Below are positions 28,338 to 36,282 of a stretch of 64,000 nt of DNA, one piece after another (position 1 is the stretch's first letter; every line of letters starts with the position of its first letter). Source of the DNA: Oscillospiraceae bacterium (lineage in GTDB: Bacteria; Bacillota; Clostridia; Oscillospirales; Ruminococcaceae); the NCBI GenBank assembly GCA_018110985.1, contig JAGAWT010000013.1, positions 1-64,000 on the forward strand, in the 5' to 3' direction. The position numbers and the translations under genes are program-made. The notes beneath the pieces are model-generated. The model was not told the origin of the DNA. It saw only the letters and a program-made list of their open reading frames with translations, and searched no databases.

Positions 28338-29690
28338 ATGAAACTGACATTATTGAAAAGACTTGGTGCCGCCATGGCTGCAGTCATGGTAATGGGCATG
28401 GTACCCGCTGCGAATGTAGGGGCGGATGAATTTACCTATACCCCTCTTACGTTAGATGGTTCCGATAACCCTTATTTTCTGAAAGCACTGACAATGAAAG
28501 AAAGTGCAACTGTTCCTAATGTGGAATTCAGTTACGAAATATCTCCTATAAGTGACGACATTACTTCTCCCGATGACGACGCAAAGCTTCCCGTAAGAAA
28601 GGGAAATACGACAGGAACCGGAACAGCGCAGAAACCGAGCGTTGGAACTGCTGATTTTAAAATTAGCGAGAATAAAACTAAATATGATCTGACAGATCAC
28701 AAGGCAACAACGCTCAATATAAAGAACACTAAAAAACAGACAGTAGAAGATTCTGTCACTTTTAGTGCTTCCAGTGTAACACTTGGCGGCAAAAAATACG
28801 CAAGGTGTGAGGTGCCCATAGATTTTACCGGTGTTAGTTTTTCAAGCCCCGGTATATATCGTTATGAGATCACCGAAAAAGCTTCATCCTACACAGGCAT
28901 TACAGATGATGCAGACAAAACAAGGATACTGGATGTTTATGTGACCGATCATAACAAAGCGCTGCAGCTTGGCGGTTTTGTACTTCATAATGGAGAACCT
29001 AATACAGCACCTGATGTAAATACTTCGGGTACGATTGCAGAACCCGCTAAAAAATCCGAAGGCTTTATAAATTCCTACAGTACGCAGGATCTGTATTTCG
29101 CTAAAGTGGTAGACGGCAATCAGGCTTCAAGAGACAAGTATTTTAAGTTTACTGTTACTATTGACAATGTAAATCAAAATGATGAATTTAAGGTTGATAT
29201 AACTCATTCCGTTGCTGAACCCTCAAAAACGGATTCTACTGTTTATTCCGCAGATGATATGGCAAGCACAACTAATGGAAACAGGAAAACAATAATCAAG
29301 GCTGATACTAAATCAGGGAATAAATACAAAGCCACCGGCGATTTCTACTTACAGCACGATCAGTACATAAAGATTTGCGGATTGCCTAAAGGTGCAACAT
29401 ATTCCGTAACTGAGGAAAAGGAAGACTATGTTCAGACAGCAGCTGACCAAATGCCAGGTGGTGGTGGTATAAAAACAATTGGAACTGCCCCAGATACAAT
29501 AATCTTTGATGATCCCCCCGTAACCCAAACAGTTGGCGAGACAGACATTTATACAGGTTATAAAAATACACTTAAAGGCGTTGTCCCCACGGGCATCCAC
29601 CTTACTTACACTCCCTACATCATTGTAGGAATTATAACGGCAGCAGCGATCATACTTCTTGTTGTTCGCCGCCGCAGAAGCGAAAGATAA
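28338..29690 (+). CDS. FctA/Spy0128-like major pilin with VPTG sorting signal
   Basis: 450 aa. Signal peptide 1-29 (cleavage near VGADEF). Two beta-sandwich pilin domains of the isopeptide-linkage type: the first contains DFTGVSFSSPGIYRYEITE, with the Glu expected to catalyse an intramolecular Lys-Asn bond; the second (YFAKVVDGNQ to YSVTEEK) is similar. The C-terminus KGVVPTGIHLTYTP, a hydrophobic helix and RRRRSER is a cell-wall sorting signal of the VPTG kind used by class-B-like pilus sortases (for example streptococcal T antigens). AGGAGG lies 11 nt before the ATG. It follows the adhesin on the same strand but is separated by a hairpin and a MITE-like repeat. No sortase gene is seen within reach. 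Confidence 0.88.
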   Translation: MKLTLLKRLGAAMAAVMVMGMVPAANVGADEFTYTPLTLDGSDNPYFLKALTMKESATVPNVEFSYEISPISDDITSPDDDAKLPVRKGNTTGTGTAQKPSVGTADFKISENKTKYDLTDHKATTLNIKNTKKQTVEDSVTFSASSVTLGGKKYARCEVPIDFTGVSFSSPGIYRYEITEKASSYTGITDDADKTRILDVYVTDHNKALQLGGFVLHNGEPNTAPDVNTSGTIAEPAKKSEGFINSYSTQDLYFAKVVDGNQASRDKYFKFTVTIDNVNQNDEFKVDITHSVAEPSKTDSTVYSADDMASTTNGNRKTIIKADTKSGNKYKATGDFYLQHDQYIKICGLPKGATYSVTEEKEDYVQTAADQMPGGGGIKTIGTAPDTIIFDDPPVTQTVGETDIYTGYKNTLKGVVPTGIHLTYTPYIIVGIITAAAIILLVVRRRRSER

Positions 29691-29692
29691 AT

Positions 29693-29734
29693 AAAAAGGT
29701 GCAAGTGCTTTATACAGGCATTTGCACCTTTTTT
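29693..29734 (+). terminator. intrinsic terminator after pilin
   Basis: AAAAAGGTGCAA / TTGCACCTTTTT, a 12-bp perfect stem ending in T6, immediately after the pilin stop. Confidence 0.9.
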
Positions 29735-29771
29735 CGATTTAGGGAAAAACACAGCGGAAATGGCTCTTTTA

Positions 29772-29874
29772 TACTGATTTCTGACCGATGTATAGACAAG
29801 AAACAAGCCGCAAATGCTTGAATATAAGGGATCTGAGGCTTGGAGATCTTCTATACATCGAGGAAGAATCAGTA
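29772..29874 (-). repeat. MITE-like palindromic repeat, copy 2 (inverted)
   Basis: 103 bp, ends TACTGATT/AATCAGTA, flanked by TTA on both sides. The right-hand TTA is the reverse complement of the TAA stop codon of the DUF998 gene, so the duplication keeps the stop intact. Confidence 0.85.
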
Positions 29875-30516
29875 TTATGCTTTGACGGTCTTAAAGCCGT
29901 TTAAAAGATATATACCGAGCACGGCGTTGAATCCTACTGCTGAAAACACGCTGAACCTTTCCGGGATGCCGAAATACTCTGTGGGGACAACAGCGTGACC
30001 TGCGGCACCCGCAAACATCATAGTCAGTGCGACAGCGGCACAGATACCCATACCTCTGCATCTTCCCTTTCTGAATCCGTATATTATCAGCATTACAAGG
30101 GAAATTATCGAGAGCAGCACCACAGCGGCGGTGATGGCCATGTGCATCTTTTCGCCAATGCCTGTGATATCCTTCCCGCTGTCTTTCAGCGGGAACATGG
30201 TGTATCCTACGGCGGAGATCCAGTTCATTACGGTAAAAAGATAAATGCCCAGACGAAACAGCTTTGTTCCTGTCTTGTTTTCTGATACAAAAACAGATAC
30301 ACAGGTGGGACATACCACGCTGCCTATGCTGTAAAAAGCAGAAAGCTGCTCCCACAGCGCCCTTGATGGTGCAGTATCTGCCGAAAGATCGCTTACCGCC
30401 TGCGCAAGAGGGTCATAACCCGGATAGGCAAGGGGCACAAATATGACCGCACAGGTGTAGGATATAAGCTGCAATATCCCTGTGATACCCAGTATGTTTA
30501 TCAGTTTTTTATTCAT
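29875..30516 (-). CDS. DUF998 family membrane protein
   Basis: 213 aa with about six hydrophobic helices and family hallmarks: YDPLAQAVSDLSA near residue 35, MFPL at about 109-112 and a conserved AAGHAVVP late in the chain. The molecular function of the family is unknown. The ATG at 30516 has GAGGTG 5 nt upstream and overlaps the end of the TetR gene by 8 bp, so the two are translationally coupled and the membrane protein is the likely regulated target. The stop codon coincides with the target duplication of a MITE-like repeat. Confidence 0.8.
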   Translation of the reverse strand: MNKKLINILGITGILQLISYTCAVIFVPLAYPGYDPLAQAVSDLSADTAPSRALWEQLSAFYSIGSVVCPTCVSVFVSENKTGTKLFRLGIYLFTVMNWISAVGYTMFPLKDSGKDITGIGEKMHMAITAAVVLLSIISLVMLIIYGFRKGRCRGMGICAAVALTMMFAGAAGHAVVPTEYFGIPERFSVFSAVGFNAVLGIYLLNGFKTVKA

Positions 30517-31108
30517 TGTCACACCTCATTTTCCTGCAAAACCAGCTTATGTACCTTCCGGCTTCCGCAAAGACATCCCCATCCATTCCTGCTGTAAGCA
30601 TATCCATCTGTCTGTCCACTATTGCGTGTATAGTCATGGCATAGGAAAAAGCTGCAGTGTCTATGTCTTCGTTTTTTATTTTTCCGTGTACCGCAAGTGC
30701 ATAGAAAAGGCTCCTGACATATTTTATCATGCGTTCGCTCTCCTCTGTCATTATCCTTGCGGCTGCGGGAGAGGTGCTTCTTTCGGAATACAGCACCCTG
30801 AAAAACTTCAACATATCCTTTTGGGTGACAAAGGCATAATAGCTTCTGAAGCTTTCAAGGAGTATCTCCTCTGTATCCGTATCACACAATAAGTCAATGT
30901 CGGGCATATCGGCGCTGTCCCCTGCCCCACGCTCCCTTATGAAGCTGTACATACTGTTTATCAGTTCTTCCTTTGAGGAAAAATGATTGTAGAGAGAGGG
31001 CTTTTTTATGCCCACTTTTTCCGCTATCTGCTGCATCGTAACAGCTTTCAGCCCGTATTCCGAAGCAAGCTCCAGCGCTGCGTAAAGTATCTCTTCTTTT
31101 CTTGTCAA
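30509..31108 (-). CDS. TetR/AcrR family regulator
   Basis: 199 aa. N-terminal helix-turn-helix (GLKAVTMQQIAEKVGIKKPSLYNHFSSKEELI, residues about 18-50) and an all-helical ligand domain. TTG at 31108 is taken as start because AAGGAG lies 7 nt upstream; a GTG nine bases earlier overlaps the ribosome site. It is co-transcribed with the DUF998 gene. A perfect operator-like repeat in its own promoter spacer suggests autorepression. The ligand is unknown. Confidence 0.85.
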   Translation of the reverse strand: MTRKEEILYAALELASEYGLKAVTMQQIAEKVGIKKPSLYNHFSSKEELINSMYSFIRERGAGDSADMPDIDLLCDTDTEEILLESFRSYYAFVTQKDMLKFFRVLYSERSTSPAAARIMTEESERMIKYVRSLFYALAVHGKIKNEDIDTAAFSYAMTIHAIVDRQMDMLTAGMDGDVFAEAGRYISWFCRKMRCDNE

Positions 31109-31140
31109 ACATATCACTCCTTACTTCCTGATAGTAGTAA

Positions 31141-31169
31141 TTATACTACCAAACGGTAGTTTTGTCAAT
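31141..31169 (-). promoter_or_regulatory. promoter with embedded operator for TetR-DUF998
   Basis: Minus-strand TTGACA (31164-31169), 17-bp spacer, TATAAT (31141-31146). The inverted repeat ACTACC-4-GGTAGT at 31146-31161 fills the spacer, an ideal position for a TetR repressor to block RNA polymerase. Confidence 0.85.
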
Positions 31170-31225
31170 CCCTCCCGGAATTTTTAATATAATTCTAATA
31201 AACCGACAGAAACCCTTATATAATG

Positions 31226-31252
31226 CGGCATACGACAAATCGGCGTATGCCG
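31226..31252 (+). terminator. isolated hairpin between divergent TetR genes
   Basis: CGGCATACG / CGTATGCCG, a perfect 9-bp stem with a 9-nt loop, followed by TTTCAGCTTTATTTT. No gene on either strand ends here; it could terminate a short RNA or be another regulator site. Confidence 0.4.
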
Positions 31253-31320
31253 TTTCAGCTTTATTTTCAGATATTATGCCTGATATACGCACTATCTGTA
31301 TACATTTTTCTTAAAGGCTA

Positions 31321-31349
31321 TTGACAAGCAGAAAGAAATGATATATAAT
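31321..31349 (+). promoter_or_regulatory. promoter of TetR-CPBP-MFS-EFR1 operon
   Basis: TTGACA (31321-31326), 17-bp spacer, TATAAT (31344-31349), 33 bp before the ATG. CCGACCGATAGTCG just after the -10 is a plausible operator half-palindrome. Confidence 0.85.
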
Positions 31350-31382
31350 ATAACCGACCGATAGTCGAAAAGGAGGAAATAA

Positions 31383-32003
31383 ATGAAAAAAGGTGAAAAG
31401 AGAAGGCTGGAGCTTCTGAAAATTGCTTATCGTATGTTCACCGAAAAGGGCTACGACAACACCAGCATAGATGAGATCATTGCGGAGGCGGGGATCGCAA
31501 AGGGCACCTACTACTATCATTTTCCCAGCAAGGAGGCCACTCTTGAAGCAGTCATAGACATGATGATAAACGAACAGGTGGAAAGGGCGAGGGATGCAGT
31601 AAAAATGCCCCTGCCCATACCGGAGAAAATAGTTTCGGTCATCTGTTCATTCCGCCCGGAAAAGCAGGAGGAAAGTATTGCCGACGCAGTAGAGACGGAG
31701 GAAAACATCATCCTTCACGAAAAGCTTAACACAAGGCTTATAAACGAGGCGGTGCCAATATTATCGGAAGTGGTGGAAGAGGGTATCGCACAGGGGGTAT
31801 TCTGCTGTGAGGATGTTCCCGAACGGGTGAGGATGATACTTATCGTAAGCACCCGTCTGTTCGATGACATGGAGTATACCGAAAAGGATGCAGCCGTATT
31901 TATAGATATGGCGGAAAAACTGCTCGGCGCAAAGCCCGGCACCATGGGCTTTGTGGCTGATCTTATATCGGGAGGTAAAAATCATGGGCAGAAAACAGGA
32001 TGA
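31383..32003 (+). CDS. TetR/AcrR family regulator
   Basis: 206 aa. Helix-turn-helix at residues about 25-55 (YDNTSIDEIIAEAGIAKGTYYYHF) and a helical ligand domain with a conserved KLNTRLINEAVPIL segment. AGGAGG lies 6 nt before the start. It is first in a four-gene operon with overlapping junctions (CPBP protease, MFS exporter, EFR1 flavo-ferredoxin), which it probably represses. Confidence 0.88.
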   Translation: MKKGEKRRLELLKIAYRMFTEKGYDNTSIDEIIAEAGIAKGTYYYHFPSKEATLEAVIDMMINEQVERARDAVKMPLPIPEKIVSVICSFRPEKQEESIADAVETEENIILHEKLNTRLINEAVPILSEVVEEGIAQGVFCCEDVPERVRMILIVSTRLFDDMEYTEKDAAVFIDMAEKLLGAKPGTMGFVADLISGGKNHGQKTG

Positions 32004-32835
32004 ATACAGATACAGACCTGTGCTGTTTTTTGTATGCGCTTATTTCTTCACTTGGGTATTCTGGATACCCGCCATTTACGCAACAAAGGACATTGCAGCA
32101 GTGCTGATGCTTCTGGGGCTCATCGCACCTGCCGCAGTTTCAACGGTGTTTGTGCTTGCGTCGGGCTGCGACCGTCTGAAACAGGATCTGAAAAGCAAGA
32201 TAACAGGCATATACAAAGTAAAATGGCTGAATGTTTTAGCAGCGGTACTTGTGTTTGCCCTTATCATAGTATGCTCAATACTTCTGTCACTGCTGTTCGG
32301 ACAGTCTCTTTCACAGTTTTCCTTTACAGAGGATTTTTCATTTACGGGAGTGGGCATAGGCACAGCATTTGTCACCATAACACTTGCATCTGTCATAGAA
32401 GAAGTGGGGTGGAAGGGTTATTGTGAGGATTCTGTGGGACAGTATATGAACTGGTTCATGGAATCGCTCATATTCGGTGTACTATGGTCATTGTGGCATC
32501 TTCCGCTTATCTTTATAGAGGGAACATATCAGGCGGGGCTCATGACCTCTCCCCTTTATGTGATAAATTTCTTTATAAGCGGGATCCCGATGGGGTACAT
32601 AATCACATGGGTCTACCTTGTAAGTGACAGATCTATACTGGCTTGTATGATATTTCATCTGTTTGTGAACTTCATGCAGGAGAAGATCGCCATGACCCCC
32701 GAAACAAAGTGTGTGGAAACTATCGTAGTATTGGCAGCCACCGTGATAATAGTGCTGTGCAACAGAAAAATGTTCTTTGAGACAGACCATGTGGGAAGGC
32801 TTCTTGAAACACGGTTCGGAGAGGATGAGCAATGA
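31984..32835 (+). CDS. CPBP family intramembrane metalloprotease
   Basis: 283 aa with about eight membrane helices. It carries the three family motifs in order: EEVGWKG (glutamate pair), SLWHLPL (first His) and HLFVNF (second His and Asn), which line the active site of the Abi/CAAX-type protease family. Substrates of such stand-alone members are usually unknown; some act in self-immunity. The ATG at 31984 has GGAGGT upstream and overlaps the TetR gene by 20 bp. Confidence 0.88.
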   Translation: MGRKQDEYRYRPVLFFVCAYFFTWVFWIPAIYATKDIAAVLMLLGLIAPAAVSTVFVLASGCDRLKQDLKSKITGIYKVKWLNVLAAVLVFALIIVCSILLSLLFGQSLSQFSFTEDFSFTGVGIGTAFVTITLASVIEEVGWKGYCEDSVGQYMNWFMESLIFGVLWSLWHLPLIFIEGTYQAGLMTSPLYVINFFISGIPMGYIITWVYLVSDRSILACMIFHLFVNFMQEKIAMTPETKCVETIVVLAATVIIVLCNRKMFFETDHVGRLLETRFGEDEQ

Positions 32836-34085
32836 GCCGGGGGTTTAAAAAATTCCTGCTGCTGTGGGCAGGAGAGCTTATATCATCCATAGGCGGAGGT
32901 CTTACAAGCTTCGGTCTCGGTGTATATGTATTCACCAGTACCGGCAGTGCAGCGGGAATGGCATTGGTAACGCTTCTTGGATTTCTGCCGACTCTGCTTC
33001 TCAGCGTTCCCGCAGGCGTACTGGCAGACCGTTGCGACAGAAGGCTCCTTATGATGATAGGTGACGGCTTTTCGGGGCTCGGGATATTATATATACTCAT
33101 ATGTATGATGAACGGCGGTGCAAGCCTTGTACAGATCTGCATCGGAGTGTTTGTCAGTGCTGTGTTCTCCTCCCTGCTTGAGCCTTCTTACAGAGCTACG
33201 ATAACAGATCTGCTTTCAAAAGAGGAGTTTTCAAAGGCAAGCGGACTTGTGTCCCTGGCAGGAAGCGCAAGATACCTGTTTTCTCCTGTGATAGCAGGCG
33301 TACTGCTGGCAGTAAGCGACATAACCCTGCTGCTTATCATTGATATATGCACCTTTTTGGTCACTGTCACCGCAACAGCCATAGTGAGAAAGGGCATAGA
33401 GAAAAAGCAGGAAATGACACACACTTCCTTCACCAAAAGCATAAAGGACGGGTGGCAGGTCATCCATGGCAGACGCGGCGTGTTCATGCTTGTACTTGTC
33501 TCTTCTGCGATCACTATGTTCATGGGGATCCTTCAGATACTTGTGGAACCAATGGTGCTTTCATTTTCTGATGCTAAGGTGCTCGGTATCACAGAGACCG
33601 TCTGTGCCTGCGGAATGTTGGCATCAGGACTGATACTGGGTATCAAAGGAATAAAAAAGGACTATGCAAGGGTATTGAGAGCAGCTATATTTTTGGCGGG
33701 CATTTTTATGATAGGTATGTCCCTGTTTGAAAATGTTATCCCCATATGTATATTCGGATCACTGTTCTTTTCTGTGCTGCCATTTGCAAACAACTGCATG
33801 GATTACCTTGCAAGAACAAACATTCCCGATGAACTCCAGGGCAGAGCATGGGGATTTATCGGAACTCTTTCGCAGCTCGGATATATAGCGGCATACACTG
33901 TGTCCGGTGTGGGCGCAGATGTTCTGGGTGAGATGACCGGGAAAGGCGTTGGCAGAGGTGCGGCTCTGATGACCTTTGTTTCGGGGATCCTTCTTTCGGT
34001 CACAGCCTTGACATTGTTAAGGCTGCCGGATATCCGGGATCTTGAAAATCATGATATACTCTCCTGCAAGGAGGCAGCAAAATGA
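32832..34085 (+). CDS. MFS transporter (macrolide-efflux-like)
   Basis: 417 aa, 12 predicted helices. The N-terminal sequence LLWAGELISSIGGGLTSFGL and the loop motif GVLADRCDRR match the MFS_3 / enterobactin-macrolide exporter branch. The start overlaps the CPBP stop by ATGA, so translation is coupled. Together with the TetR regulator this looks like an inducible drug or metabolite exporter; the substrate is not deducible. Confidence 0.88.
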   Translation: MSRGFKKFLLLWAGELISSIGGGLTSFGLGVYVFTSTGSAAGMALVTLLGFLPTLLLSVPAGVLADRCDRRLLMMIGDGFSGLGILYILICMMNGGASLVQICIGVFVSAVFSSLLEPSYRATITDLLSKEEFSKASGLVSLAGSARYLFSPVIAGVLLAVSDITLLLIIDICTFLVTVTATAIVRKGIEKKQEMTHTSFTKSIKDGWQVIHGRRGVFMLVLVSSAITMFMGILQILVEPMVLSFSDAKVLGITETVCACGMLASGLILGIKGIKKDYARVLRAAIFLAGIFMIGMSLFENVIPICIFGSLFFSVLPFANNCMDYLARTNIPDELQGRAWGFIGTLSQLGYIAAYTVSGVGADVLGEMTGKGVGRGAALMTFVSGILLSVTALTLLRLPDIRDLENHDILSCKEAAK

Positions 34086-34843
34086 CAGGAATATATATGA
34101 GCGGTACCGGAAATACGGAGCACTGCATAAAAAAGCTGATGGGGATCATCGCTCCCCATGACGAAGCCATCCCTATCGAGTCTGAGGATGCGGCGGACAA
34201 AATAGCTGTACATGACACGGTAATACTTGCATACCCTACGCAGTTTTCCAATATGCCTTATATGGTGAGGGACTTTATCCGGAACTGTCACCTGCTGTGG
34301 GCGGGCAAAAAGGTGTTTTGCATGACGACCATGGGAGCATTTTCGGGAGACGGCGCAGGATGCAGCGCAAGGCTTCTGAAAAAATACGGTGCCATAATTA
34401 TTGGCGGGGCACAGATCAAAATGCCGGATTCTGTATGCGACAGTAAACTGCTGAAAAAATCACTTGAAGATAACATGAGGATCGTAAAAGAGGCAGATGA
34501 GAAAATAGAGAATATAGGCAGAGGGATAGTTCGTGAGGGGAAATACCCGCAGGAGGGACTGTCTTTTGTATCGCACCTTGCGGGACTTTTCGGACAGAGG
34601 CTGTGGTTTTACGGGAAGACCGCAGGCTATTCGGACAAGCTGAAAATAGGAAGCAGCTGCACAGGCTGCGGTATATGCAGCAGAAGCTGCCCCATGGGCA
34701 ATATCACTGTCACAGCGGGTAAAGCTGAGGCAGGAGACCGATGTGCCATGTGCTACCGCTGTATAAGCCGCTGTCCGCAAAAGGCTGTCACACTTCTTGG
34801 AAAAGAAGTTGTTGAACAGTGCCGTTTTGAAAGATACTGTTAA
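34082..34843 (+). CDS. EFR1 family flavodoxin-ferredoxin
   Basis: 253 aa. Residues about 1-165 form a flavodoxin fold (IYMSGTGNTEHC as phosphate loop). Residues about 190-245 hold two 4Fe-4S sites: CTGCGICSRSCP and CAMCYRCISRCP. EFR1 (EFhand-less flavo-ferredoxin) proteins shuttle electrons in anaerobes. It is last in the TetR-led operon, overlapping the MFS gene by ATGA. Its pairing with an exporter and a protease is common in clostridia but functionally unexplained. Confidence 0.9.
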   Translation: MTGIYMSGTGNTEHCIKKLMGIIAPHDEAIPIESEDAADKIAVHDTVILAYPTQFSNMPYMVRDFIRNCHLLWAGKKVFCMTTMGAFSGDGAGCSARLLKKYGAIIIGGAQIKMPDSVCDSKLLKKSLEDNMRIVKEADEKIENIGRGIVREGKYPQEGLSFVSHLAGLFGQRLWFYGKTAGYSDKLKIGSSCTGCGICSRSCPMGNITVTAGKAEAGDRCAMCYRCISRCPQKAVTLLGKEVVEQCRFERYC

Positions 34844-34976
34844 AATATCTGTGCCTGTACCGATCACCTCCCTGCATGGATAATGACATCGGAAGTGAGA
34901 GCGGCGAAAAAGATTATCAGGAATGTACCCTATAAAACTGTTATTATGCCGCCAAAGTACATTTGCAGCAGACAGA

Positions 34977-35014
34977 AAAGGCTCCCTCACCGTTTTTTTC
35001 GGCAGGGAGCCTTT
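34977..35014. terminator. bidirectional terminator
   Basis: AAAGGCTCCCT / AGGGAGCCTTT, an 11-bp perfect stem with T-rich sequence on both sides, between the convergent EFR1 and acidic-protein genes. Confidence 0.85.
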
Positions 35015-35055
35015 ATTACAGCCAAAGCAGGATATTTTGTGTCGGAAACAGGATA

Positions 35056-35331
35056 TCATTCCATATAGTCTTCAAGATCAAAGCCTGCGTCCTCCGCAAG
35101 GTCAAACAGTTCTTCATCGGAAGCGGTCTCTATGTCTATATCTGCAGTATCATCGGAATAAAGACCCACATAAGCTCCGAAATGGTCTCTCAGGTCATCC
35201 CTGAGCGTTTCCATATCCACATCATCTTCATCAAGATCATCTTCATCAAGATCATCTTCATCAAAATCAAGTTCAGGATCGTCCTCGTCTTCATCGTCAA
35301 ATAATATATCAGGATCAATGTCAAAAAACAT
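35056..35331 (-). CDS. small highly acidic protein
   Basis: 91 aa, extremely Asp/Glu-rich in the first half (runs such as DEDDLDEDDLDEDD coded by a 15-bp tandem repeat), then a more ordinary segment (LRDDLRDHFGAYVGLYSDD) resembling small cytosolic proteins of unknown function in clostridia. AAAGGAGGG lies ahead of the ATG at 35331. It has its own promoter and terminator, so it is likely a real gene. Possible roles include metal binding or nucleic-acid mimicry; neither can be shown here. Confidence 0.7.
   Translation of the reverse strand: MFFDIDPDILFDDEDEDDPELDFDEDDLDEDDLDEDDVDMETLRDDLRDHFGAYVGLYSDDTADIDIETASDEELFDLAEDAGFDLEDYME
35220..35264 (-). repeat. 15-bp in-frame tandem repeat
   Basis: Three near-identical units of GATCATCTTCATCAA (plus-strand reading) encode the repeating LDEDD of the acidic protein. 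A multiple of three, so copy-number change would lengthen the protein without a frameshift. Confidence 0.8.
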
Positions 35332-35363
35332 AAAGAGCCCTCCTTTGTCAAGTATATATGTAG

Positions 35364-35392
35364 ATACTATCACATTTTATACAAGATTTCAA
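35364..35392 (-). promoter_or_regulatory. promoter of acidic-protein gene
   Basis: Minus-strand TTGAAA (35387-35392), 17-bp spacer, TAGTAT (35364-35369), 33 bp upstream of the start. Confidence 0.55.
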
Positions 35393-35410
35393 GAGCTTTT
35401 CCTTAACTCA

Positions 35411-35455
35411 TTGTACAAATTTGCCCTTAATATTTGTACAATTTTGCTGTATAAT
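35411..35455 (+). promoter_or_regulatory. promoter and paired palindromes upstream of MBL hydrolase
   Basis: TATAAT at 35450-35455 with a weak TTAATA -35 at 35427-35432 (17-bp spacer). The palindrome TTGTACAA occurs twice, at 35411-35418 and 35434-35441, flanking the -35; this looks like a repressor site pair. Confidence 0.5.
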
Positions 35456-35512
35456 AGTAAAAAGTGTATCTTATCGTAACGCTATCCACGACAACCATGA
35501 AAGGACTTTTTT

Positions 35513-36247
35513 ATGATCGGCAAGATAATGGAAGATCTCTATCCTGTCACTACAAGCGCCGACTTTAGCATAGGTGATATAAACTACTATGCTCAGGGTG
35601 GTGTGAGCTGTTATGTCATAAAAGGAGAAAATGGCGATCTTCTGATAGACACGGGGCTTTTCAATATATGGAAAGGGCTGAGTGAGTGGCTGAAAGGCTT
35701 TGACATCAGATATATACTGCTGACCCATGCCCATGCCGACCATGACTGGAATGTTTCAAAGCTGCAAAGTAACGGGATAAAGGTCTTTCTTAGCATAAAA
35801 GACAGAGGGCTCCGCAGGAATTACCTTTCTCAGCCCGTGTGTCCCACAAGCTCAAAGTACATCCCAAGGAATATCGAGCAGTGGATAGTAGGCTCTGTTT
35901 TTAACAGTCCTCCCTATGATGCGGATATCTATTTTGATGTAAATGACCGTGACATTCTCAGCAGATACGGCTTCAAAGCGAAAGTCATAGCTCTTCCAGG
36001 ACATACCTACGGTTCTGTGGGAGTGTACCATAAAGGTACACTGTACTGCGGGGATGCCTTTACTGCCTTGTGGGGAAAGCCGGAGATAACTCCCCATGCA
36101 GTTGATATCAAAATGATGAAACACAGTCTGAAAAGGATGCTGAGGCTGTCCCCGGAGCGTCTTGCTTGCGGACATGGTCTGCCTTTTTCCTTTGATGAAG
36201 CTGTGCCTGTCATCGAAGAATATCTTTACAAGGAAAGCCGACGGTAG
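35513..36247 (+). CDS. MBL-fold metallo-hydrolase
   Basis: 244 aa. Metal-binding motif HAHADHDWN (HxHxDH) at about residues 73-81, a later His in LPGHTYGSVGVY, the bridging Asp in GDAFTALWG, and a final His in ACGHGLPF complete the dinuclear metallo-beta-lactamase site. It resembles glyoxalase II-like hydrolases of broad substrate range. AAAGGAC lies about 7 nt before the start. Monocistronic; the next gene begins 35 bp later and may be co-transcribed. Confidence 0.88.
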   Translation: MIGKIMEDLYPVTTSADFSIGDINYYAQGGVSCYVIKGENGDLLIDTGLFNIWKGLSEWLKGFDIRYILLTHAHADHDWNVSKLQSNGIKVFLSIKDRGLRRNYLSQPVCPTSSKYIPRNIEQWIVGSVFNSPPYDADIYFDVNDRDILSRYGFKAKVIALPGHTYGSVGVYHKGTLYCGDAFTALWGKPEITPHAVDIKMMKHSLKRMLRLSPERLACGHGLPFSFDEAVPVIEEYLYKESRR

Positions 36248-36282
36248 ATACACTTATTTTTAGTACGAAAGAATGAGGTAAA

